A stretch of DNA of 18,080 bases from JAXDLK01 sp034666665 (GTDB lineage: Bacteria > Desulfobacterota > Binatia > JACPRU01): the NCBI GenBank assembly GCA_034666665.1, contig JAXDLK010000103.1, positions 1 through 18,080 on the forward strand, read 5' to 3'. The translations under genes were made by a program, and so were the position numbers. The notes beneath the pieces were generated by a model. That model was not told the DNA's origin. It did no database searches and worked only from the letters and a program-made list of their open reading frames with translations. Position 1 is the stretch's first letter; the number at the start of each line of letters is the position of its first letter. This document shows positions 1-6,173 of the stretch, one piece after another.

Positions 1-345
1 CACAGCCTGGCGGTCGGCCAGATGGGGCCGGTGCGCGGACTCCATCACGTGATGCTCGAGGTCGGGGACCTGAACGATCTCGGTACCACGTACGAGCTCT
101 GCCGTACCCGCGGCGTGCCGTTCACGATGGAGCTCGGGCGTCACTCGAACGACCGCATGCTCTCCTTCTACGTTCGCACTCCGTCCGGCTTCGAGATCGA
201 GTACGGCTGGGGCGGCCTCTTGATCGACGACCGGGTGTGGAAGGTGCTGCGACTGCCGGCGCCGAGCTTCTGGGGCCACCAGCTCGTCAACCCGTCGCCC
301 CCGACGACGATCGAGCCACTACCCCCGCCGTCGCACGATCGCTGA
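1..345 (+). CDS. Extradiol ring-cleavage dioxygenase, BphC/HsaC type (3' part only)
   Basis: Partial gene, open at the left edge; reading frame 1 gives the last 114 residues of a protein of usual length about 290-300. The family cleaves catecholic rings (2,3-dihydroxybiphenyl, or 3,4-DHSA in steroid breakdown) next to the hydroxyls using Fe(II). Aligned from memory to BphC of strain LB400, the fragment keeps the counterparts of His195 (first residue in the window), the iron ligand His210 (residue 16, in LHHVMLEV), His241 (residue 48, GRHSND), Tyr250 (residue 57, SFY) and the iron ligand Glu260 (residue 67, EIEYGW). The typical WGH tail motif is also present. All expected C-terminal active-site residues remain, so there is no sign of decay. 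Substrate (biphenyl, steroid or other catechol) cannot be told from the fragment. It is followed by an unrelated pilin-like gene with its own promoter, so it is probably the end of its transcription unit. Confidence 0.9.
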   Translation, partial: HSLAVGQMGPVRGLHHVMLEVGDLNDLGTTYELCRTRGVPFTMELGRHSNDRMLSFYVRTPSGFEIEYGWGGLLIDDRVWKVLRLPAPSFWGHQLVNPSPPTTIEPLPPPSHDR

Positions 346-365
346 TCTCCGCGCGACGGGCACGC

Positions 366-395
366 TTGAACCGGAGCGCCGAGCGCTTCTAAAAT
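366..395 (+). promoter_or_regulatory. Sigma70-type promoter for the pilin-like gene, giving a nearly leaderless transcript
   Basis: A -35 box TTGAAC (366-371) and a -10 box TAAAAT (390-395) are separated by 18 bp. A start 6-8 bases past the -10 box would fall at about 402, one or two bases before the ATG at 404. No Shine-Dalgarno sequence lies before that ATG, which fits leaderless translation. The 18-bp spacer is almost wholly an inverted repeat, 373-379 pairing with 383-389 (one G-T wobble, 3-base loop). This could be an operator or the end hairpin of the upstream dioxygenase transcript. Confidence 0.5.
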
Positions 396-403
396 CGCGG
401 CCG

Positions 404-829
404 ATGCCGCACCGAAGCGCCCGAGGCGTCACGATGGCCGAGGCGGTGGTCGGATTGGCGATCATCCTCGTCGTGACGCTGCTCGTCCTTCCCGTCTATT
501 TCGACTATCGCCGGAAGGCCGTCGACATGACGATGCGGGGCGTGCTGCACAACGCGAAGAAAGCGATGGAGGCGTTCTACGCGACCCATTCTTCGTACCA
601 GGGCGCCACCGTCGAGGAGCTCCGCAAGAACGGGCTCCGGGCGCCCGGGGAGATCGACCTGCAGATCCTGAAATCTTCGCCGGACGAGTACGAGATCCGT
701 GCCTGCGCGGAGGGCGGCAGCGTTCCCGCGCTCCGCTACGAATCCGACCAGGGCTCCACCATCGGCGACCAGGCCGCCTGCCGGCCGGCCGCGCCACCGG
801 CCATTGACCCTCCGTCGCCACTCCCCTAG
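404..829 (+). CDS. Type IV pilin-like protein (prepilin/pseudopilin, N-methylation motif)
   Basis: A 141-aa protein with a short, positively charged leader of 8 residues ending in Gly8. The predicted prepilin peptidase cut G8/V9 leaves mature residues VTMAEAVVGLAI. Glu13 is the invariant Glu5 of mature pilins and Pro30 is the conserved Pro22 kink; the hydrophobic helix runs to about residue 33. The start at 404 is needed to supply the leader; the ATG at 434 would remove it. Two cysteines, C101 and C126, could form the C-terminal disulfide loop common in pilins. The tail (about 128-141) is Pro-rich. It would sit in the inner membrane and be assembled by a type IV pilus or type II secretion machine, but no assembly genes are nearby, so it is an orphan subunit here. 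Major pilin, minor pilin and pseudopilin cannot be separated from this sequence. Confidence 0.82.
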   Translation: MPHRSARGVTMAEAVVGLAIILVVTLLVLPVYFDYRRKAVDMTMRGVLHNAKKAMEAFYATHSSYQGATVEELRKNGLRAPGEIDLQILKSSPDEYEIRACAEGGSVPALRYESDQGSTIGDQAACRPAAPPAIDPPSPLP

Positions 830-832
830 GTT
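804..832 (+). promoter_or_regulatory. Candidate sigma70-type promoter for the HIT-SDR pair
   Basis: TTGACC (804-809) is followed after exactly 17 bp by TAGGTT (827-832). The -35 matches consensus at 5 of 6 positions; the -10 keeps the key TA...T. The -10 box overlaps the TAG stop of the pilin-like gene (827-829). A start near 839 would leave a leader of about 50 bases, which carries a clear GGAGG (880-884) five bases before the ATG at 890. Confidence 0.4.
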
Positions 833-889
833 GCACGCCTGCGGAGGACGTGCGCGGGAGGATTCCGGCGCTTCGCCGCGGAGGCCGAC

Positions 890-1258
890 ATGGCTTCGAC
901 CCCCTGCCCCTTCTGTGACCTCGGCGAACGCGTGATCGCGGAGAACGAGCGCGCCCGCGCCGTTCCCGACCGCGAGCCCGCATCGCGAGGGCACCTGCTG
1001 GTGATCCCGAAGCGCCACTGCGAGAGCTTCTTCGACCTCGAGCCGGCGGAGGTGCAAGCGTGCTACGACCTCCTCCGCCACGAGCGTGACCGCCTGCTCG
1101 GGGAGCTCGCGCCCGACGGCTTCAACGTCGGCGTGAACGACGGAGCGTCGGCCGGTCAATCGATCCTGCACACGCACTGGCACCTGATTCCCCGTTTTCG
1201 CGGCGATCACCCCGACCCGCGGGGCGGCGTCCGGCACGTCATTCCCACCCGTCGCTGA
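890..1258 (+). CDS. HIT-family (histidine triad) nucleotide-binding protein
   Basis: A 122-aa protein, normal size for a bacterial HIT/HINT-like protein. The family hydrolyses or transfers nucleotidyl groups, for example phosphoramidates or dinucleoside polyphosphates, through a central His of the triad. The triad is HTHWHLI (His94, His96, His98) in the usual SILHTHWHLIPRF setting. An N-terminal CPFC (6-9) with His43 suggests the structural zinc site found in many bacterial members. The C-terminal GGVRHVIP block is also typical. The start is supported by GGAGG at 880-884. It is probably soluble and cytoplasmic. The SDR gene starts 8 bp after its stop, so the two are likely co-transcribed, though the pairing does not point to a specific substrate. 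The exact subclass (HINT, Fhit or Ap4A hydrolase-like) is not resolved. Confidence 0.9.
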   Translation: MASTPCPFCDLGERVIAENERARAVPDREPASRGHLLVIPKRHCESFFDLEPAEVQACYDLLRHERDRLLGELAPDGFNVGVNDGASAGQSILHTHWHLIPRFRGDHPDPRGGVRHVIPTRR

Positions 1259-1266
1259 GACGGCCC

Positions 1267-2214
1267 ATGGACGTTTCGAATCTCGGCGGCAAGTTCGTCG
1301 TCGTGACCGGCGCCGCCAGTGGAATCGGCCGCGCGACGGCGACGGCATTCGCGCGGCGCGGCGCTCGCCTGGCGATCTGTGACGTCGACGAGGCGGGTCT
1401 CGAGGCGGCCGCAACCGAGATCCGCGCGCTCGGCAGCGACGTCATCGCACGCCCCGCCGACGTGTCGAAGATCCAGCCGATGCAGGAGCTCGCCGCGGTG
1501 GTTCACGCGGAGGTGGATGCCGTCGACGTGATCGTCGCGAACGCCGGGGTGGGACTCGGCGGCGGTTTTCTCGACACGTCGATCGAAGACTGGAAATGGA
1601 TCGTCGACATCAACCTGTGGGGCGTGATCCACGCCTGCCACGTGTTCCTGCCGAACATGGTGGCGCGCGGGCGCGGCGGCCACGTGGTGATCGTCTCGTC
1701 GGCGGCGGGATACGTCGCGAGCGAGGCGCTGGCCGCCTACTCGACGACGAAGTTCGCCGTCTTCGGGCTCGCCGAAGCCATGCGCGAAGAGCTCCGGCCG
1801 CACCGGATCGGCGTCACCGCGGTGTGCCCCGGCTTCATCAACACGCCGATCACCGAGCGCGCGCGGCTGCGCGGGCGCTCCGCAGACCCCGATGCCCGGG
1901 CGACGATGATCGAGTTCTACCGCTGGCGCGACTACGGCCCCGACCGCGTGGCCGAGAAGATCCTCAAGGCGGTGGCGCGGAATGCCGCGGTCGCGCCCGT
2001 CGCGGTCGAAGCCTGGGCGCTCTACGTGCTGAAGCGGCTCTCACCGGCGCTGCTCGGCTGGGTCGGCCGCAAGATGAACGAGCGGATGCAGCGGCAGGTG
2101 GACGAACGCAAGCGTCTCGGAGCCACAGTTCCTGCGCCGGGGATTTCAGTAGAGACCCGGCAAGAGCCGCCAGGTCCGCCGCCGGAACGCGTCGTAAGCG
2201 GTCCCGAAGCGTGA
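1267..2214 (+). CDS. Short-chain dehydrogenase/reductase (classical SDR)
   Basis: A 315-aa NAD(P)-dependent oxidoreductase. The Rossmann motif TGAASGIG is at 14-21, the structural NAG at 92-94, the catalytic Ser at 144/145, and Tyr158-x3-Lys162 (YSTTK) forms the active site. PGFINTPI (188-195) is the usual substrate-loop lead-in. Asp39 at the end of the second strand (CDVD) suggests NAD(H) rather than NADP(H), which is inference. Residues about 249-275 are hydrophobic/amphipathic, as in membrane-associated SDRs acting on lipophilic substrates. The ATG lies 8 bp after the HIT gene, with a weak GAGACGG upstream, so translation is probably coupled. The last 25 or so residues are Pro/Glu-rich, look unconserved and overlap the end of the convergent methyltransferase gene by 69 bp. 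Substrate is unknown; the nearby dioxygenase makes an aromatic or steroid alcohol conceivable but unproven. Confidence 0.92.
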   Translation: MDVSNLGGKFVVVTGAASGIGRATATAFARRGARLAICDVDEAGLEAAATEIRALGSDVIARPADVSKIQPMQELAAVVHAEVDAVDVIVANAGVGLGGGFLDTSIEDWKWIVDINLWGVIHACHVFLPNMVARGRGGHVVIVSSAAGYVASEALAAYSTTKFAVFGLAEAMREELRPHRIGVTAVCPGFINTPITERARLRGRSADPDARATMIEFYRWRDYGPDRVAEKILKAVARNAAVAPVAVEAWALYVLKRLSPALLGWVGRKMNERMQRQVDERKRLGATVPAPGISVETRQEPPGPPPERVVSGPEA

Positions 2215-2757
2215 CGCGAGGATGTGCTCCTCGCGCCCGATGCGCGCGAGGGTGATCGGCAACCAGACGAGCATCGTGGCGGCGAGCGCCGCCGCGCTCT
2301 CGAAGGCAAGCGCGGTGCCGAGCGCCACCAGCAGCAGTCCGGCGTACGTCGGGTGCCGCACCCATCGATAAGGTCCCGAGTCGACCAGCCGGTGATCGTC
2401 GCGCACTGCGAGCCGGACGAGGAATTGCTCGCCCAGCGTGTGCGCCGCCCGCTGCCGGAGCGCGAAGCCGACGAAGATCACCGCGGTGCCGGCGAGTCGG
2501 ACGGCGAGAGTGCGCGCGGCCGTGCGCTCCGCCCCTCCGATGCGACCGGCGTCCCACGCGGCGCCCAGGAGGACGGCGGCGAAGGCGACCGACATCCACA
2601 CGTCCGTGGGATCGCCGGCGGATCGCTCCGCGCGGGCGCGACGGGCGAGATCGCCGAACGCGATCGCCGCGATCACGGCGAGCAGCCACACCTCCGTGGT
2701 GTGCGTACCACCGACGGCGAGAACCGCGATGCCGACCAGCGCTCCGATGCCGAGCAT
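2146..2757 (-). CDS. Integral-membrane methyltransferase family protein (ICMT/PEMT-like)
   Basis: A 203-aa hydrophobic protein with about five membrane segments (roughly 2-16, 22-36, 55-70, 86-102, 138-170). The C-terminal half carries the isoprenylcysteine carboxyl methyltransferase/phospholipid methyltransferase signature: LVDSGPYRWVRHPTYAG (124-140), then REEHIL (175-180) and the FGxxYxxF-RRTWRLLP tail (184-200). Such bacterial proteins use S-adenosylmethionine on membrane substrates; the true substrates are mostly unknown. The frame continues upstream to 2907, but that part lies inside aceE. The ATG at 2757, 19 bp past the aceE stop and preceded by GTGGGAG, is the sensible start. It is therefore likely co-transcribed with aceE. 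Its 3' end overlaps the SDR gene on the other strand. Family assignment is firm; the role is not. Confidence 0.85.
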   Translation of the reverse strand: MLGIGALVGIAVLAVGGTHTTEVWLLAVIAAIAFGDLARRARAERSAGDPTDVWMSVAFAAVLLGAAWDAGRIGGAERTAARTLAVRLAGTAVIFVGFALRQRAAHTLGEQFLVRLAVRDDHRLVDSGPYRWVRHPTYAGLLLVALGTALAFESAAALAATMLVWLPITLARIGREEHILASRFGTAYDAFRRRTWRLLPGLY

Positions 2758-2776
2758 CGCTCCCACCGGCGGCTCG

Positions 2777-5449
2777 CTACACGGTCGTCGGGTCCGGCTT
2801 GTCGGGATCGATGCCGAGCTCCTCGATGGCCGCTTGTACCTGCGCCGGCGACACGAGCTCGCGGCGGGCGAGCTCGGAGAGCGTCGCAACGCAGATCGAG
2901 GCCGCATCGACTTCGAAGAAGCGGCGGAGCGCCTCGCGCGTATCGCTGCGGCCGAAGCCGTCGGTTCCGAGCACCACCAGCCCGCCCGGCACGAACCGCG
3001 CGACCTGATCCGCGACCGCCTTCATGTAGTCGCTGGCCGCGATCACCGGCCAGGGCTCCTCGGCGAGCATGCGCGTGACGTACGGAACCTGCGGCGGCTC
3101 GCCGGGATGGAGCCGGCTCCAGCGCTCGGCCGCGAGGGCCTCCCGTCGGAGCTCGGTGTAGCTCGTCACGCTCCAGACGGCGGCGGCGACCTGCCGTTCG
3201 GCGAGGAGATCCCGCGCACGGATCGCCTCGTTCAGGATCGAGGCGCTGCCGAAGAGGTGCACGCGCGGCCACTGCTTCGGCCCTTCGGCGGCGATCACCT
3301 GATAGAGACCGCGGAGGATTCCCTCCTCGACGCCGGCGGGCATCGCCGGCATCGGATAGGTCTCGTTCTGCACCGTCAGGTAGTAGAAACAGTCCTCGCG
3401 GTCGACGTACATGCGACGCAGGCCGTCGCGCACGATCACGGCGATCTCGTACGCGTATGCGGGATCGTACGCGTGCACGGTCGGCACGGTGCTGGCGAGC
3501 AGGTGGCTGTGTCCGTCCTGGTGCTGCAGCCCCTCGCCTGCGAGCGTCGTACGGCCCGCGGTCGCGCCCACGAGGAAGCCTTTTCCGCGGGCATCGGCGT
3601 TCTGCCAGATGAGATCGCCGATCCGCTGAAAGCCGAACATCGAGTAGAAGAAGAAAAAGGGAATCGTGTTCACGCCGTGCGTGGCATACGCGGTGCCGGC
3701 GGCGAGGAACGACGCCATCGAGCCCGCTTCGGTGATCCCCTCCTCGAGCACCTGTCCGTCCTCGGCCTCGCGGTAGTAGGCGACGATGTCGGAGTCCGCC
3801 GGCTCGTAGCGCTGGCCGAGCGAGGAGTAGATGCCGTACTTGCGGAAGAGCGCGTCCATTCCGAACGTGCGCGCCTCGTCGGGAACGATCGGCACGATCG
3901 CGCGTCCGATCGCCGGATCGTTCATCAAGTGGCGCAGCAGCCGCACCAGCACCATCGTGGTGGCGACCTCGCGGTCGCCGCTCGACTGATGAAACTCCTC
4001 GAAGATCTTCGCCGGTATCGGCTCGATCGGAGCGGCGCGCACGACCCGGCGGGGCATGGGACCGCCGAGCGCACGGCGTCGCTCCTGCAGGTATTGGTAG
4101 TCGTCGCTGTCCTCGGGAGGCCGGTAAAAGGGCGTCTCGAGCAGCTCCTTGTCGCTGATCGGCACGCCGACGCGATCACGGAAGGTGCGCAGCTCCTTCT
4201 CGGAGAGCTTCTTCTGCTGGTGCGTGACGTTGCGCCCCTCCCCGGCCTCGCCGAGGCCCCAGCCCTTGATCGTCTTCGCGAGAATCACCGTCGGCGAGTC
4301 GCGATGCTCGACGGCGGCGGCATACGCCGCGTAGACCTTTTCCGGATCGTGTCCGCCGCGGCGAAGCTTCCGCAGCTTGGCATCCGTCAGGTGCTGCACC
4401 ATCGCCAGGAGCTTCGGGTGGGTACCGAAGAAATGGCGCCGAATGTACTCGCCGGATTCGACCGCGTACTTCTGGTAGTCGCCGTCGAGCGCCTCGGTCA
4501 TGCGCTTGACGAGGAACCCCTCGCGGTCTTGCGCGAGCAGCGGATCCCAGTCGTCGCCCCAGATCACCTTGATCACGTTCCATCCCGCGCCGCGGAACGC
4601 CGCCTCGAGCTCCTGGATGATCTTGCCGTTGCCGCGCACCGGACCGTCGAGGCGCTGCAAGTTGCAGTTGACGACGAAGATCAGATTGTCGAGGCGCTCG
4701 CGCGACGCGAGGGTGATCGCGCCGAGACTCTCCGGCTCGTCCATCTCGCCGTCGCCGAGGAACGACCAGACGCGGCAGCGTGAGGTATCCGCCAGGCCGC
4801 GCGCCTGCAGATAGCGGTTGAAGCGCGCCTGGTAGATCGCGGAGATCGGCGACAGCCCCATCGACACGCTCGGAAACTGCCAGAAGTCCGGCATCAGCCA
4901 CGGATGCGGATAGGACGAGATGCCGCCCGCGAGCTCGCGGCGGAAGGCGTGCAGCCGGGGAGCCTCGATCCCCCGTTCGAGGTATGCGCGCGCGTAGATT
5001 CCGGGCGCGGCGTGGCCCTGGAAGTACACTTGGTCGCCGCCGCCTTCCGCGTCCGGGCCGCGAAGGAAATGATTGAATGCGACCTCGTACAGCGTCGCGG
5101 CAGAAGCATAGGTCGAGATGTGGCCGCCGATGCCGGGGTATTTCTTGTTCGACTTGACGACCATCGCCATCGCATTCCAGCGGATGACGCTGCGGATTCG
5201 CCGCTCGACGTCGAGATCACCGGGGTAGATCGGCTGGCGGTCCGCGGCGATCGTGTTCACGTACGGTGTGCTCAGCTCCGACGGAGTCCGCAGGCCCATG
5301 CCCCGAGCGGCTTCGATCAGCCGCGAGAGCAATCGCTCGCTCGCATCGCGGCCGCGCTCGCGGGTGACCGCGTCGAGCGACTCGAGCCACGAGTCGATCT
5401 CTTCGTCGTCGGTGTACCGGGTGCGTACCAAATCCATGCGATCGATCAT
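2777..5449 (-). CDS. aceE: Pyruvate dehydrogenase E1 component, homodimeric type
   Basis: An 890-aa protein, the usual length of homodimeric AceE (about 885-890). It decarboxylates pyruvate with thiamine diphosphate and passes the acetyl group to the lipoyl domains of E2. The ThDP/Mg motif starts at LGDGEMDEPES (231-241) and ends at NCNLQRLDG (261-269). By alignment from memory to E. coli AceE (offset +3 or +4), His110, His146, His410 (GRNVTHQQKK), Glu574 (EEGITEAGS) and His643 (LQHQDGHSH) match catalytic or ThDP-site residues. AGGAGG lies 8 bases before the ATG (5458-5463 on the plus strand), which fixes the start. No aceF or lpd gene is in the window, so the complex is encoded at more than one site or beyond reach. 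A methyltransferase gene follows after 19 bp, and the divergent gene encodes a basic DNA-binding-like protein. No defects are seen. Confidence 0.97.
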   Translation of the reverse strand: MIDRMDLVRTRYTDDEEIDSWLESLDAVTRERGRDASERLLSRLIEAARGMGLRTPSELSTPYVNTIAADRQPIYPGDLDVERRIRSVIRWNAMAMVVKSNKKYPGIGGHISTYASAATLYEVAFNHFLRGPDAEGGGDQVYFQGHAAPGIYARAYLERGIEAPRLHAFRRELAGGISSYPHPWLMPDFWQFPSVSMGLSPISAIYQARFNRYLQARGLADTSRCRVWSFLGDGEMDEPESLGAITLASRERLDNLIFVVNCNLQRLDGPVRGNGKIIQELEAAFRGAGWNVIKVIWGDDWDPLLAQDREGFLVKRMTEALDGDYQKYAVESGEYIRRHFFGTHPKLLAMVQHLTDAKLRKLRRGGHDPEKVYAAYAAAVEHRDSPTVILAKTIKGWGLGEAGEGRNVTHQQKKLSEKELRTFRDRVGVPISDKELLETPFYRPPEDSDDYQYLQERRRALGGPMPRRVVRAAPIEPIPAKIFEEFHQSSGDREVATTMVLVRLLRHLMNDPAIGRAIVPIVPDEARTFGMDALFRKYGIYSSLGQRYEPADSDIVAYYREAEDGQVLEEGITEAGSMASFLAAGTAYATHGVNTIPFFFFYSMFGFQRIGDLIWQNADARGKGFLVGATAGRTTLAGEGLQHQDGHSHLLASTVPTVHAYDPAYAYEIAVIVRDGLRRMYVDREDCFYYLTVQNETYPMPAMPAGVEEGILRGLYQVIAAEGPKQWPRVHLFGSASILNEAIRARDLLAERQVAAAVWSVTSYTELRREALAAERWSRLHPGEPPQVPYVTRMLAEEPWPVIAASDYMKAVADQVARFVPGGLVVLGTDGFGRSDTREALRRFFEVDAASICVATLSELARRELVSPAQVQAAIEELGIDPDKPDPTTV

Positions 5450-5646
5450 GAATGCCGCCTCCTGAAATGTCCATCCTACGGCATCGCCGGGCTCTTCCCG
5501 AACGCCGACGTCGAGGGTTCAATGCCAGTTTCTCGGGAACAGTCTCTTGCGCGACTGAGGGAAACTTGATTGAGTGCGCGACGTCGACACTGTCACAATC
5601 GACCGGACTGCTCACTGACGACAATCTGACGACAGGAGGACTGTGA
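5450..5646. promoter_or_regulatory. Divergent control region between aceE and the basic AT-hook-like gene
   Basis: This 197-bp stretch holds no gene. For the plus-strand gene, TTGAGT (5570-5575), an 18-bp spacer and CACAAT (5594-5599) form a plausible promoter, with AGGAGG at 5634-5639 seven bases before the ATG. For aceE, TAGGAT on the minus strand (5473-5478) could be a -10 box 24 bases before the start codon, but its -35 is poor. An exact 9-bp direct repeat CTGACGACA occurs at 5615-5623 and 5626-5634, one helical turn apart. The 8-bp palindrome CGACGTCG occurs at 5506-5513 and 5579-5586. Confidence 0.5.
5615..5634 (+). repeat. Tandem 9-bp direct repeat, 11-bp period, just before the ribosome binding site
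   Basis: CTGACGACA is present twice exactly (5615-5623 and 5626-5634) with two bases between. The second copy's last A is the first base of AGGAGG (5634-5639). The 11-bp phasing puts both copies on the same face of the helix, as for a dimeric regulator. In the mRNA the repeat would sit in the 5' leader next to the ribosome binding site, so a role in translation control is also possible. Confidence 0.45.
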
Positions 5647-6129
5647 ATGGCAAAAACCCGACGAGTGCGGCGGCGCCGCACTTCCGACAGCGCGCTATCG
5701 ATCGTGCGTCACGCACGCGATGCCGCGAAGAACGCGCTCGAGCGCCTGCGCTCCGAGATCAAGGCGACGAGCACACGCCTGCAGAAGCTCGTTTCCGAGG
5801 AGCGAAGCTTCCGGCTGGAGCTCTTCGGCGGCGGAGGCTCGAGCGAGAGCTCGCCGGTCGCGCGCGGCCGCCGCCCCGGACGGCGCGCTGCTGCCGCTGC
5901 TACCGCCGCGCGGCCGGGTCGTCGCCGCGGCCGTCCCGGTCGCCCGCCGACGGCGGCGCGGCGCCGCGGCAAGCCTCAGGCGGAGAAGTACTTCTCGAAA
6001 TTGCCGAGCACCTTCGGCCTCGACGAAGTACGCAAGCTCGCGGGACGCAAGGCGGGAATCAGTCTGGCCCAGTGGAGCCGCGCGAAGCGGATCCGCAAGG
6101 TCGGCGAGAAATACCAGAAGGTATCGTGA
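5647..6129 (+). CDS. Small basic AT-hook/histone H1-like protein, putative nucleoid-associated
   Basis: A 160-aa very basic protein I cannot assign to a named family. It has three parts. Residues about 1-60 have an Arg-rich start (KTRRVRRRR) and a heptad-like helix, probably a coiled coil (15-58). Residues about 60-110 are low-complexity Gly/Ala/Arg/Pro with an AT-hook core RGRP (94-97) inside RRRGRPGRPP, much like histone H1-like or AlgP-type tails. Residues about 112-160 form a compact module (FGLDEVRKLAGRKAGISLAQ, then WSRAKRIRKVGEKYQK) that looks folded and may be the conserved part. Binding to DNA, perhaps the minor groove, is inferred from composition only; RNA binding is possible. A strong AGGAGG seven bases upstream supports the start. 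It is divergent from aceE and convergent with the ABC permease. The repetitive Arg/Pro codons may partly reflect GC drift. Confidence 0.75.
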   Translation: MAKTRRVRRRRTSDSALSIVRHARDAAKNALERLRSEIKATSTRLQKLVSEERSFRLELFGGGGSSESSPVARGRRPGRRAAAAATAARPGRRRGRPGRPPTAARRRGKPQAEKYFSKLPSTFGLDEVRKLAGRKAGISLAQWSRAKRIRKVGEKYQKVS

Positions 6130-6136
6130 TCAGGCG

Positions 6137-6173
6137 GGTGTCGCGGCGTCACTGTCTGGAGCGCCGCGACACC
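6137..6173. terminator. Perfect 12-bp inverted repeat between convergent genes, likely bidirectional transcript end
   Basis: GGTGTCGCGGCG (6137-6148) pairs perfectly with CGCCGCGACACC (6162-6173) around a 13-base loop; an outer G-T pair is possible. It starts 8 bp after the stop of the basic protein gene, and its right arm covers the last codons of the ABC permease. No T-run follows on either strand, so it is not a textbook intrinsic terminator. A U-less hairpin or RNA 3'-end stabiliser serving both transcripts is the likeliest role. Confidence 0.55.

Noticed and set aside
2758..2907. Upstream extension of the ICMT-like protein
   Set aside because: It lies inside the aceE 3' end, and its residues are Arg/Ser-rich and unlike a membrane protein.
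2438..4783. A 781-codon plus-strand frame opposite aceE
   Set aside because: It is antisense to unmistakable AceE sequence and has composition typical of GC-biased shadow frames.
5506..5586. Two copies of palindrome CGACGTCG, 73 bp apart, as an operator pair
   Set aside because: The same 8-mer also occurs inside coding regions (for example 7177-7184 and 11472-11479), where Asp-Val codons produce it, so two copies here are only weak evidence.
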